Source: Streptomyces endocoffeicus
GTDB lineage: Bacteria > Actinomycetota > Actinomycetes > Streptomycetales > Streptomycetaceae
Length of the DNA: 64,000 bases
Assembly: GCF_016741935.1 (NCBI RefSeq)
Contig: NZ_JAERRG010000001.1
Coordinates: 1,922,001-1,986,000 of the forward strand
Direction of reading: 5' to 3'
The notes beneath the pieces were generated by a model that was given only the letters and a program-made list of their open reading frames with translations, had not been told where the DNA came from and ran no database searches. The position numbers were made by a program, and so were the translations under genes. The first letter of the stretch is position 1; each line of letters begins with the position of its first letter. Positions 16,918-24,848 of the stretch are shown here, one piece after another.

Positions 16918-18116
16918 CGGACGGGCTCCTTGGGCAGGCCGAGTACGCGCTCGGCGAGGATGGTGCGCTGGATCTCGTCGGTGCCGCCCGCGATGCTGTA
17001 GCCGGGGGCGCCCAGCAGGTGTTCCGTCCAGGCGTAGGTGCCCCACTCCTCCGTGTCCGCCACGAGGCTCGGCCCCAGCAGCTCGGACACCAGGTCGCCG
17101 GTGCGCCGCATGGTCTCGGTGGCGTACAGCTTGCCGACCGAAGCCTCCGCGCCCGGTTCGCGCCCGGCGACGAGGGCGGCGGTCACCCGCAGTCCCATGA
17201 GCCGCTGGACGAGGGTGCGGAGGTGGAGGTCGGCGGCCCTTTGCCGTTCGCTGCCGGTGAGCGGGCGCGACAGGTTTCCGGCCAGGTCCAGCGCCCGGTC
17301 GGCGTTGTCCAGGCCGAGGCTGCCGGAGTCGAGCCGTTCGGCGGCCAGCACGCTGAGCGTGACCCGCCACCCCTCGCCGACCGGCCCGAGCCGGTCGGTG
17401 TCGGGCACCCGCACACCGTCGAGGTAGACCTCGTTGAAGCTGGTGCCACCGGTCATCTGCCGGATGGGCCGTACGGTGACACCCGGCGCGTCCATGCGCA
17501 CCAGGAAGACGGTGATGCCGGCGTGTTTGCGGACGTCCGGATCGGTGCGGCACACCGCCACGCCCCAGGTCGCCACGCGGGCCCCGGAGGTCCACACCTT
17601 GTGCCCGGTGAGCACCCAACCGTCGCCGTCACGCACGGCCTTGGTGCGCACCGCGGCGAGGTCGGAGCCCGCCTCGGTCTCCGAGAACAGCTGGCAGGCC
17701 AGTTCGTCGGTGCGCAGCATGGGCACGAGCCAGCGCCGCTTCTGTTCCTCGGTGCCCCACAGGCCGATCGCGGGGGCGACGAGCGCTTGGGTCACGGGGA
17801 AGATCTCGGGGCGGTGCGGTACGTCGAAGGCCGCCTCCTCGCCGCGGTAGAGCTGCTCGTAGTACGCGGGCAGCCCTCGTCCGCCGTACTCCTGTGGCCA
17901 GTTGAGCGCGGACCAGCCCTGGTCGTAGCGGGTGCGTTCCCACTCCTGGACGCGGGCGGTGTGCTCGCGCTCCTGCTCCTCGGTCCAGTTCTCGAACACG
18001 GCGACGGAGTCGGAGCCGCTGCCCCACTCCCCGTCGGCGGCGCGGGGCCGGGCCGCGCCGGCGAGCCACGTCCGGGCCTCGGCGCGGAACTCATCGGGTT
18101 CCGGGATACCGCTCAT
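16914..18116 (-). CDS. Acyl-CoA dehydrogenase, FadE/ChsE catalytic-type subunit
   Basis: 400 aa from the ATG at 18116 (GGAGG ribosome binding site); a GTG at 18128 is an alternative. Features: NWPQEYGGRGLP, FSETEAGSDLAAV (FAD/substrate region), LTGHKVWTSGA, and the C-terminal GGTDEIQRTILAERVLGLP typical of actinobacterial steroid-side-chain dehydrogenases. In those systems two different subunits form an alpha2beta2 enzyme; the matching second subunit is probably the protein of 20636-21826. The gene is separated from the upstream one by a 12-bp tandem repeat array. Confidence 0.9.
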   Translation of the reverse strand: MSGIPEPDEFRAEARTWLAGAARPRAADGEWGSGSDSVAVFENWTEEQEREHTARVQEWERTRYDQGWSALNWPQEYGGRGLPAYYEQLYRGEEAAFDVPHRPEIFPVTQALVAPAIGLWGTEEQKRRWLVPMLRTDELACQLFSETEAGSDLAAVRTKAVRDGDGWVLTGHKVWTSGARVATWGVAVCRTDPDVRKHAGITVFLVRMDAPGVTVRPIRQMTGGTSFNEVYLDGVRVPDTDRLGPVGEGWRVTLSVLAAERLDSGSLGLDNADRALDLAGNLSRPLTGSERQRAADLHLRTLVQRLMGLRVTAALVAGREPGAEASVGKLYATETMRRTGDLVSELLGPSLVADTEEWGTYAWTEHLLGAPGYSIAGGTDEIQRTILAERVLGLPKEPVR

Positions 18117-18141
18117 CTCTTCCTCCACCTCCGATCGGGGG

Positions 18142-18229
18142 GCCGTTCAGTGGGACATTCGGCCGCACATTCGGCGGGACGTTCGGCGCGACATTCGGCG
18201 CGCCTTTCAACGGGACCTTCAACGGGACA
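18142..18229. repeat. Tandem 12-bp repeat array, seven phased units
   Basis: TTC trinucleotides recur at exactly 12-bp steps (18146, 18158, 18170, 18182, 18194, 18206, 18218) within units resembling GCGACATTCGGC, the last two drifting to GGGACCTTCAAC. The array fills the gap between the acyl-CoA dehydrogenase (18116) and the lipid-transfer-like gene and overlaps the latter's stop codon (18219-18221). It looks like a slippage-generated minisatellite within the operon. Confidence 0.85.
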
Positions 18230-19364
18230 GGACCGTGCAGGCGCTCACGCCCGGGGCGCCGTACACATGGGTGAAGCCGGTCCTGGGGCGGTCGGGAACC
18301 TGGCGCTCGCCGGCCCGGCCGCGCAGCTGCTGGACGACCTCGTAGACCTGGCGCAGTCCCGAGGCGCCGATGGGTTCACCGTTGGCGATGCAGCCGCCGT
18401 CGGTGTTGACGGGCAGTGTCCCGCCGATCCCGGTGGCGCCGGAGGCGATCAGCCGCTCCTGCTCGCCGTCCTCGCAGAATCCGCACTCGGCCATGTGCAT
18501 GACCTCGGCGCCGCTCTCGGTGTCCTGCAGCTGGCAGACGTCGACGTCGCCGGGGCCGAGCCCCGCCTCCTCGAAGGCGGCGGTCGAGGCGTCACGGCTG
18601 ACGCTGGTCAGCGCGCCCCCGGGAATCCACGGGCTGAACACCTCGAACGAGCCGAAGCGCCGGGTGCGTACGGCCGCCGAGCGCAGGGTGACCGGCGTGC
18701 CGTCGATCGCGCGGGCGGCCTCGGGCGAGCAGAGGACCAGCGCCGCCGCGCCCGCTCCCGGTGAGCAGAACATGAAGCGCGTCAGCGGATCGCTGACCAT
18801 GCCGGATTCCAGGATCTCCGCGGCGGACACGGGGTCGCGCCGCCATGCCTCGGGGGTCAGGCCGCCGTTGCGGTACGCCTTCTCGGCGACCAGCGCGAGG
18901 GTCCGCGGGGTGATCCCGTGGTCGTGCATATAGCGCTGGATCTTCATGCCGAAGAACTGGGTGGTCACCATCAGCCCGTCGCTGCCGTACTCCGCGCCCA
19001 GGCCCCAGTCCTCGGGCCTGGGGTCGAAGGCGCCGCGCGGGTGTTTGTCGAAGCCGACGGCGAGGACGACGTCCGCCATGCCGGACCGGATCGCGTTCAC
19101 GGCGGAGACCAGCGCGCTGCCACCGGTGGCGCAGCCGTTCTTGACATTGACGAACGGCAGCCCGGTCAGGCCGAGTTGGGCCACCAGGGTGTCCGCGAGG
19201 CCCGCGCTGTCACTGCCGCCGAACGCGGCCCGCACCCGCGACCACCCGATCCCGGCGTCCGCCAGCGCGGCGTTCACGGCGGTGACGGCGAGCTGCCGGC
19301 CGGTCGCCTCCGACCGGCCGAACGGGGTGCGCCCCGCGCCGCAGATCAGCACATCGGTGCTCAA
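18219..19364 (-). CDS. Lipid-transfer protein / thiolase-like enzyme (Ltp, SCP-x type)
   Basis: 381 aa from a TTG at 19364 that overlaps the upstream stop (TTGA), with GAGGAGG as ribosome binding site. It is thiolase-folded: NGCATGGSALVSA holds the N-terminal Cys, but the usual GHPIGASG becomes NGEPIGASG, so the catalytic His is Glu. This is characteristic of Ltp-type proteins, some of which are retro-aldolases in steroid side-chain removal rather than thiolases. The adjacent DUF35 gene is the partner such enzymes need. Predicted: C-C bond cleavage of a hydroxyacyl-CoA by an Ltp/DUF35 complex. Confidence 0.86.
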   Translation of the reverse strand: MSTDVLICGAGRTPFGRSEATGRQLAVTAVNAALADAGIGWSRVRAAFGGSDSAGLADTLVAQLGLTGLPFVNVKNGCATGGSALVSAVNAIRSGMADVVLAVGFDKHPRGAFDPRPEDWGLGAEYGSDGLMVTTQFFGMKIQRYMHDHGITPRTLALVAEKAYRNGGLTPEAWRRDPVSAAEILESGMVSDPLTRFMFCSPGAGAAALVLCSPEAARAIDGTPVTLRSAAVRTRRFGSFEVFSPWIPGGALTSVSRDASTAAFEEAGLGPGDVDVCQLQDTESGAEVMHMAECGFCEDGEQERLIASGATGIGGTLPVNTDGGCIANGEPIGASGLRQVYEVVQQLRGRAGERQVPDRPRTGFTHVYGAPGVSACTVLSR

Positions 19365-19744
19365 GAGCCCTCCTCGCTCAGGGACGTGGGCCTGGCCCGG
19401 GGCACCCCGGGACCGGCGGTCACGGAGAGCGGCATGCCGATGCGGATGGCGTCGAGGTCGTCGACGTCGAGGACGGCGGCCACCCGCACGCCCTCCGCCA
19501 GCTCGACGTAGCCGAGCGCGAACGGCTCGAAGCCTCCGGGCGGGGCCTGGTAGGGCGGCGACTTGGGGGCGTACCGCTGCACCGTCCAGGTCCACAGCGT
19601 GCCCGTGCCCTGGAGGGCCGCCGGATCGGCCGGCCCTCCGCAGCGCGGGCACGTGTCGTCCGCGGGGTACACCGCCACCGAGCAGCCGGAGCAGCGTGCG
19701 CCCTGGAGCCCGCCGGCGGCTGGGCTCCGCGGATCCGTGGTCAT
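19361..19744 (-). CDS. DUF35 OB-fold zinc protein, partner of Ltp-like enzyme
   Basis: 127 aa from the ATG at 19744. An N-terminal rubredoxin-like zinc ribbon (RCSGCSVAVYP and TCPRCGG, a CxxC-CxxC pair) is followed by the OB-fold (GTGTLWTWTVQR, then FALGYVELAEGVRVAAVL). DUF35 proteins bind thiolase-fold Ltp aldolases or are fused to MaoC hydratases. It overlaps the Ltp-like start and begins 6 bp after the crotonase stop, so all three are cotranscribed. Confidence 0.9.
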   Translation of the reverse strand: MTTDPRSPAAGGLQGARCSGCSVAVYPADDTCPRCGGPADPAALQGTGTLWTWTVQRYAPKSPPYQAPPGGFEPFALGYVELAEGVRVAAVLDVDDLDAIRIGMPLSVTAGPGVPRARPTSLSEEGS

Positions 19745-19749
19745 CCGGA

Positions 19750-20538
19750 TCAGCGCCCCTGCCACTTGGGTTCGCGCTTCTCCAGGAACGCCGACACGCC
19801 CTCGTTCGCGTCCTCGGAGTTGAGCGCCACGCCCACGGCGAGGTGCTCCATGACCATCAGCGACTGGGTGTCGGCGTCCAGGCTGCGGTCGATCGTCATC
19901 TTCGTGAGCCACATCGTGAAGGGGCTCTTGTCGGCGAGGTGGCTGATGAACTCCTCGACCGTCGCGTCCAGCTCCTCGGCCGGGGCCGACTTGTTGATCA
20001 GCCCGAACTCGGCGGCCTCGACACCGGAGAGGAGCTTGCCGGTGAGCATCAGCTCCTTGGTCTTACGGATGCCGATCATGCGCGGCACCCGGTAGATCGG
20101 ACCGGCCCCGCCGAAGAGCGCGCGGCGGATGTGGAAGTCGCCGATCTTCGCGTCGTCGGCGGAGATGGCGAAGTCGCAGGAGATCATGATCTCGAAGCCG
20201 CCGGCGGTGACATGGCCCTCCAGGACCGCGACCGAGGGGGTCTTCATCGAGTACAGGCGGTCGCACACCTTCGCGGACTTCACCGCGACGTCGATCGCGT
20301 TCGACTTGCCGACGTACTCGGCCTTCAGGCTGTCGAGGTCGAACCCCGAGCAGAAGGTGCCGCCGCGGCCGCGCACCACCAGGACCCGAAGCTCGGGGTC
20401 CTCGTCCACCTCGGTGATGATCTCGTCGAGCCGGTCCAGGATCGGCACGGTGACGCAGTTCTTCTTCCACGGACGGTTGAGCCACACCCGGGCGACGTGC
20501 CCGTCGCGCTCGAACTGGATCTCTTCTTCCGTTGTCAT
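19750..20538 (-). CDS. Enoyl-CoA hydratase/isomerase family protein
   Basis: 262 aa from the ATG at 20538 (AGAGGGG ribosome binding site). Crotonase fold with VRGRGGTFCSGFDLDSL (oxyanion hole) and VTAGGFEIMISCDF, where the first hydratase Glu is retained. The second Glu position is replaced in the segment HIRRALFGGAGPIYR. Hydration of an enoyl-CoA before Ltp/DUF35 cleavage would make chemical sense, but isomerase or hydrolase activity is also possible. First gene of the long operon; a TetR-type operator lies 22 bp upstream. Confidence 0.88.
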   Translation of the reverse strand: MTTEEEIQFERDGHVARVWLNRPWKKNCVTVPILDRLDEIITEVDEDPELRVLVVRGRGGTFCSGFDLDSLKAEYVGKSNAIDVAVKSAKVCDRLYSMKTPSVAVLEGHVTAGGFEIMISCDFAISADDAKIGDFHIRRALFGGAGPIYRVPRMIGIRKTKELMLTGKLLSGVEAAEFGLINKSAPAEELDATVEEFISHLADKSPFTMWLTKMTIDRSLDADTQSLMVMEHLAVGVALNSEDANEGVSAFLEKREPKWQGR

Positions 20539-20559
20539 CCCTCGCCCCTCTGCTGAAAC

Positions 20560-20572
20560 TGAACTGAATTCA
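20560..20572. promoter_or_regulatory. TetR-type operator, site 3 (TGAACTGAATTCA)
   Basis: One of the best matches to the island consensus. It lies 22 bp upstream of the first codon of the ten-gene operon (20538 to 11083), a position where bound repressor would block transcription. Confidence 0.65.
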
Positions 20573-20635
20573 CTACAACTCTGATTCCAGAGCCGCAAGG
20601 TGTCAAGCCCTTGATCGAGACATACCTATTCGGGT

Positions 20636-21826
20636 TCAGGCAGCGGGGCGGGTGGCGAGGCCGACGAGCCCGGCGAGCCGGGTCCGGTGCTGGTCCGCCG
20701 TGCCGAACAGCACCTCGGCGCCGCGCGCCCGGCGTACGTACAGATGAGCCGGGTGCTCCCAGGTGAAGCCGATCCCGCCGTGCAGCTGGACGTACTCGGC
20801 CGTCGCCAGGCGGAAGGTCTCGGAACAGACCACGGCGGCGGCACAGGCGGCCACCGGCAGCTGCGGCGAGGCGATGGCGGCGCAGGCGGTCGCGTACGCG
20901 GACCCCGAGCGCGCCGCCTCCAGCGCCACCAGCACATCGGCCAGCCGGTGCTTGACGGCCTGGAAGGACCCGATGGGGCGGCCGAACTGGTGGCGCTGCG
21001 CCACGAAGGCGACGGTGGCGTCCAGCGCGTGCCCGCTGCCGCCGATCTGCTCGGCCGCCAGCGCGGCCCGGCCGGTGTCCAACGTGGCCGAAACCGTGCC
21101 CTCGGCCTCCTCCGCCGTACCCACGGCAGTCGCCGGGGCACCCATGAATTCCACCAGCGCCTGGCGCCGCGTCTCGTCCAGGACGCGGCGTGGAGTCCGC
21201 CGGCAGGTACCGGGAGCGGGCTCACAGGCGAAGATCCGAGGTCCGGCGGGTGTTCCGGCCCGGACCAGGAGCAGCTCCGCACCGGCCCCGTCGAGCACGA
21301 AGTCCGCCCGCCCGCGCAGCACCCAGCCGTCGCTCCCCTGTTCCGCGGTGACACCGGGCTTGCCGGGCTTACAGGGCTCGCCGGGCCCATCGGGCCCACC
21401 GGGCGCGCCGAGGCCGAACCCGGCCACGGTGGCGGTGAGCGTGCCGTCGGCGATCCGGGGCAGATAGCGCTCGCATGCCGTACGGTCGCCGCTGAACAGC
21501 AGGGCATGTGCGGCCAGGACCACCGTGGGCAGCAGCGGGGCGCAGTACAGGGCGCGTCCGGATTCCTCCAGGGCCACGGCCAGTTCGGCGAAGGTGAAGC
21601 CCGACCCGCCGTACTCCTCCGGAACGGCCAGGCCGTGGACGCCGATCTCGCCCGCGAGCCGCGCCCAGAGCCCTTCGTCGTATCCGCGCGGGGTGGCCAG
21701 ATGCTTGCGCACCTCCTCGACACCACTCGCCTCGGTGTAGAGGTCCCGCAGGACGGTACGCAATTGTCGCTGTTCATCCGTTTCGGACAGCAGCTGGGGG
21801 TCGATCTCGGGGTGGCGACGGTGCAT
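20636..21826 (-). CDS. Acyl-CoA dehydrogenase, probable non-catalytic partner subunit
   Basis: A 396-aa acyl-CoA dehydrogenase fold. Conserved blocks are VPEEYGGSGFTFAELA, HGGIGFTWEHPAHLY and RRARGAEVLFGTADQH. The C-terminal YEGT-type Glu is absent (LFGT), and the substrate-loop motif xTEP/SETEAGSD seen in the other dehydrogenases is not recognisable. This fits the partner subunit of heteromeric ChsE-type enzymes. It is transcribed alone from an operator-bearing promoter (21871-21883). The likely catalytic partner is encoded at 16914-18116. Confidence 0.86.
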   Translation of the reverse strand: MHRRHPEIDPQLLSETDEQRQLRTVLRDLYTEASGVEEVRKHLATPRGYDEGLWARLAGEIGVHGLAVPEEYGGSGFTFAELAVALEESGRALYCAPLLPTVVLAAHALLFSGDRTACERYLPRIADGTLTATVAGFGLGAPGGPDGPGEPCKPGKPGVTAEQGSDGWVLRGRADFVLDGAGAELLLVRAGTPAGPRIFACEPAPGTCRRTPRRVLDETRRQALVEFMGAPATAVGTAEEAEGTVSATLDTGRAALAAEQIGGSGHALDATVAFVAQRHQFGRPIGSFQAVKHRLADVLVALEAARSGSAYATACAAIASPQLPVAACAAAVVCSETFRLATAEYVQLHGGIGFTWEHPAHLYVRRARGAEVLFGTADQHRTRLAGLVGLATRPAA

Positions 21827-21870
21827 GGGATCTCCATCGTGCTGGTACGGCGGACATGGATCGCAAGAAT

Positions 21871-21883
21871 TGAACTCAATTCA
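21871..21883. promoter_or_regulatory. TetR-type operator, site 4 (TGAACTCAATTCA)
   Basis: A near-perfect member of the operator family, embedded in the larger inverted repeat AATTGAACTCAATT. It lies 45 bp upstream of the acyl-CoA dehydrogenase start at 21826. Confidence 0.65.
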
Positions 21884-21965
21884 TGACCGTAAGCATGGGA
21901 CTCCAGGCAGGCAAGACCGTCCGGCGCCAGGATCGGGGCGGGTCCGGATCCGGATCTGGATCCGC

Positions 21966-22769
21966 TCAGGCGGTGAACCGGCCGCCGTTGGCGAGCAGCA
22001 CCGCGCCGACGAGGTTCGCCGCGGCGTCGCTCGCGAGAAAGAGGGCGATCTCGGATATCTCCTCGGGCGTCGCGTACGGGCGCACCCGCGGGTCGGCGAA
22101 GGCCGACCGCAGCGCCTCGGGGGTGCGGGCCGCCATCCCCGTCTCCGTCGGCCCCGGCGCCACCAGGTTCACGCGGATCCCGGACGCGATGACCTCCTTG
22201 GCCACGGCCTGGGCCAGGGCGTGCACACCCGCCTTGGAGGCGGCGTAATGGGGGTAGCCGACGGGCGCGTCGAAGGCCGACGACGATCCGATCACCACGA
22301 TCGCCCCGGCCCCGCGGGGCCGCATGATCCGCACGGCGGCGCGCAGCACATGGAAGGTTCCGTCCAGGTTCACGCGCAGGACCCGCTGCCAGGAGGCGTC
22401 GTCGAGGGAGTCGGTCACCTCGACCGGCCGGCCTTCGACGGCCGCGTCCGCGATGCGCCGCTTCGCCTCGGGATCGTCGACCCCCGCCGCGTGCACCAGG
22501 ACGTCGAGGCGCCCGTGCCGGCGCAGCACGTCCTCGAAGGCCCTGTCGACGCCCGCCGCGTCCGCGACGTCGAGTGCGACCGCCCTTGCGGCGGGCAGTT
22601 CCTCGGCGACGGCCGCCGCACCGTCGCCGTTCACGTCCGCCAGGACGACGACCCGCGCCCCTTCCGCGGCCAGTTGCCGGGCGACCGCCGCGCCCATGCC
22701 CGAGGCGGCCCCCGTCACCATCGCGACCTTGCCGGCGAACTTCCCCGTACGGACCTCTTCGCGCGTCAC
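21966..22769 (-). CDS. SDR family oxidoreductase
   Basis: 267 aa from a GTG at 22769. Motifs: TGAASGMGAAVARQL, VVIGSSSAFDAP, YAASKAG (YxxxK). The NNAG block is replaced by VHAAG. The ending LFLASDAAANLVGAVLLANGGRFTA is typical of classical SDRs. Divergent from the zinc alcohol dehydrogenase, sharing a 95-bp promoter region with operator site 5. Likely a hydroxyacyl-CoA or steroid-type alcohol dehydrogenase. Confidence 0.9.
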   Translation of the reverse strand: MTREEVRTGKFAGKVAMVTGAASGMGAAVARQLAAEGARVVVLADVNGDGAAAVAEELPAARAVALDVADAAGVDRAFEDVLRRHGRLDVLVHAAGVDDPEAKRRIADAAVEGRPVEVTDSLDDASWQRVLRVNLDGTFHVLRAAVRIMRPRGAGAIVVIGSSSAFDAPVGYPHYAASKAGVHALAQAVAKEVIASGIRVNLVAPGPTETGMAARTPEALRSAFADPRVRPYATPEEISEIALFLASDAAANLVGAVLLANGGRFTA

Positions 22770-22801
22770 TGCGATCCCCTTCCGTTGCCTCAGCCATCTA
22801 T

Positions 22802-22814
22802 TGAACCGACTTCA
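22802..22814. promoter_or_regulatory. TetR-type operator, site 5 (TGAACCGACTTCA)
   Basis: Both half-sites TGAAC and TTCA are retained, the centre is divergent. It sits 33 bp before the SDR (22769) and 50 bp before the alcohol dehydrogenase (22865), so one site could control both divergent genes. Confidence 0.5.
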
Positions 22815-22864
22815 CCTCTGTTACCGTGGCAGCCGCAGAGCTGACAAGACCCGGGACGGTGAAG

Positions 22865-23905
22865 ATGAGGGCACTGCGACTGACGGCCTGGGGCGAGGCT
22901 CCGGCACCGGCTGAGGTCGAGCGGCCCGTCCCCCACGGCGCCGAGGTGCTGGTGCGGGTCGAGGCCGCCGGTCTGTGCCGCTCCGATCTGCACGTCATCG
23001 ACGCTGCTCCGGACGCGCTCCCCTACCGGCTGCCGTTCACCCTCGGCCACGAGGTCGCCGGGCAGGTCACGGCCCTGGGGCCCGCCGCCGACGGGGTGCG
23101 GGCAGGTGACCGCGTGGTGCTCTACGGGCCGTGGGGCTGCGGCTCCTGCGCCCGGTGCGCCGCGGGCTCCGACAACTACTGCGACCGGCGGAACACCCTC
23201 GCCTGGCACGGGGCGGGACTGGGCCGGGACGGCGGAATGGCCGAGTATCTGCTCGTCCCCTCCGCCCGCCATCTGGTGCCGATCGGCGAGCTGCCGACCG
23301 ACCAGGCCGCCCCGCTCTCCGACGCGGGCCTGACGTCCTACCACGCCGTGGCCGGGCTCCGGCACGCACTCGGCGAGGGCACCACCGCCGTCGTCATCGG
23401 CGTCGGCGGGCTCGGTCATCTGGCCATCCAGATCCTCCGTGCGACCACCGCGAGCCGGGTGCTGGCGGTCGATGTCCGGGAGGACGCCCTGGCTCTCGCG
23501 GACCATTCCGGCGCGGACTTCTCCACCCTGATACGGCCGGACACCGCCCGCGTCCTGAGGGCGCGCAGCGGTGGCGTGGGGGCGGACGCCGTGTTCGACT
23601 TCGTCGGCGCCGCACAGACGTTGGAACTCGCGACCGGCGTCCTGCGCCCCGGCGGCGAACTCGCCGTCGTCGGAAGCGGGGGCGGCAGCCTGACCGTGTC
23701 CAAGCCGGGTGTTCTCCCACCCGGCTTCCGGCTCTCACTGCCCTTCTGGGGAACGCGCCAGGAACTGGCCGCGGTCGTCACGCTGGCACGTTCGGGGGCG
23801 CTCCATGTCGAGACGGAGCGCTTCCCGCTGTCCGCCGCTCCGGAGGCGATCGACCGGCTTCGCCGGGGCGAGGTGCGGGGCCGGACCGTGCTCGTACCGG
23901 ACTGA
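22865..23905 (+). CDS. Zinc-dependent alcohol dehydrogenase (MDR family)
   Basis: 346 aa from the ATG at 22865 (an upstream ATG at 22826 would add 13 residues). Catalytic zinc region GLCRSDLH and GHEVAG, structural zinc cysteines in CGSCARCAAGSDNYC, and NAD-binding VIGVGGLGHLAIQ are all intact. It should interconvert an alcohol and aldehyde or ketone with NAD(P). It starts the rightward unit that continues with the SDR at 24044, after a gap filled with imperfect repeats. Confidence 0.92.
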   Translation: MRALRLTAWGEAPAPAEVERPVPHGAEVLVRVEAAGLCRSDLHVIDAAPDALPYRLPFTLGHEVAGQVTALGPAADGVRAGDRVVLYGPWGCGSCARCAAGSDNYCDRRNTLAWHGAGLGRDGGMAEYLLVPSARHLVPIGELPTDQAAPLSDAGLTSYHAVAGLRHALGEGTTAVVIGVGGLGHLAIQILRATTASRVLAVDVREDALALADHSGADFSTLIRPDTARVLRARSGGVGADAVFDFVGAAQTLELATGVLRPGGELAVVGSGGGSLTVSKPGVLPPGFRLSLPFWGTRQELAAVVTLARSGALHVETERFPLSAAPEAIDRLRRGEVRGRTVLVPD

Positions 23906-23930
23906 TCACATTCGCGGTGGACTGATGGCT

Positions 23931-24021
23931 CCGGCTCATGGACGCGGGGGCTTACGGACGCATGGGCTCATGGACCCGGGGCTCACGGATGTGGCAACTC
24001 ACGGATACGGGATCTCACAGA
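23931..24021. repeat. Imperfect tandem repeats between dehydrogenase genes
   Basis: Degenerate units of about 16-18 bp built on CTCATGGACGCGGGG, CTTACGGACGCATGG, CTCATGGACCCGGGG, CTCACGGATGTGG and CTCACGGATACGGG fill most of the 138-bp gap between the zinc alcohol dehydrogenase and the next SDR. No gene or hairpin is evident here. Origin by slippage is likely. Confidence 0.6.
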
Positions 24022-24043
24022 TGACGCGGAAGGGAAGTTCAGC

Positions 24044-24787
24044 ATGCGCTTCGACGGAAAAGTGGCGATCGTCACCGGCGGCGCCCGGGGCATGGGTGCC
24101 ACGCATGTACGGGGGCTGGTCGCGGAGGGCGCCCGGGTCGCCGTCTGCGACCTGCTGGACGACGAGGGGCAGGCCCTGGCCGGGGAGCTCCCCCACACGC
24201 GGTACTGCCACCTCGACGTCACCGACGAAGCGGGGTGGCGGTCCGTCGTCCGTACCGTCGAGGACACCCTCGGTCCCGTGGATGTCCTGGTCAACAACGC
24301 GGGGATCATGCACTACGGCGGCGTGGAGGAGCAGTCGCCCGAGCACTTCCGCCGGATCATCGACGTCAATCTGGTGGGCGCCTTCCTCGGCATGCACACC
24401 GTCCTCCCCGGCATGCGCGACCGCGGCCACGGGGCCGTCGTCAACGTCTCCTCGGCCGCCGGCATGACGGGTTTCGCCGGTGGCATCGGCTATGTGGCGA
24501 GCAAGTGGGGGGTGCGCGGGATGACCAAGGCCGCCGCATTGGACCTGGCAGGCAGCGGGGTACGGATCAACTCCGTACACCCCGGGGTCATCCGCACGTC
24601 CATGGGTGAGACCGCCTCACCCGAACTCTTCGCCCATCAGCCGGTGGCGCGCATCGGGGAGCCCGAGGAGGTCACCCGCATGGTGCTCTTCCTGGCGAGC
24701 GACGACGCCTCCTACACCACGGGCGGGGAGTTCCTCATCGACGGCGGCCAGACCATCGGGCATGGCCGCCACTCCACCGCGGACTAG
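24044..24787 (+). CDS. SDR family oxidoreductase, hydroxysteroid-dehydrogenase-like
   Basis: A 247-aa classical SDR: TGGARGMGATHVRGL, LVNNAGIMHYGG, NVSSAAG and YVASKWGVRGMTK. The last pattern and INSVHPGVIRTSM closely recall the Streptomyces 3-alpha/20-beta-hydroxysteroid dehydrogenase as I remember it. This supports, but does not prove, a steroid-like or polycyclic substrate. Second gene of the rightward pair with the zinc alcohol dehydrogenase; convergent with the transporter gene. Confidence 0.92.
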   Translation: MRFDGKVAIVTGGARGMGATHVRGLVAEGARVAVCDLLDDEGQALAGELPHTRYCHLDVTDEAGWRSVVRTVEDTLGPVDVLVNNAGIMHYGGVEEQSPEHFRRIIDVNLVGAFLGMHTVLPGMRDRGHGAVVNVSSAAGMTGFAGGIGYVASKWGVRGMTKAAALDLAGSGVRINSVHPGVIRTSMGETASPELFAHQPVARIGEPEEVTRMVLFLASDDASYTTGGEFLIDGGQTIGHGRHSTAD

Positions 24788-24805
24788 GGCGGCGCCGAGA
24801 GCCCG

Positions 24806-24840
24806 CGGCCGTGCGTGGCAGCCTGCCGCCACCACGGCCG
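24806..24840. terminator. Bidirectional hairpin between convergent SDR and transporter genes
   Basis: Arms CGGCCGTG (24806-24813) and CACGGCCG (24833-24840) pair perfectly, with a second inner pairing GTGGC/GCCAC. It lies in the 61-bp gap between the SDR stop (24787) and the transporter stop (24849), serving both directions. Confidence 0.65.
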
Positions 24841-24848
24841 AACGACCT

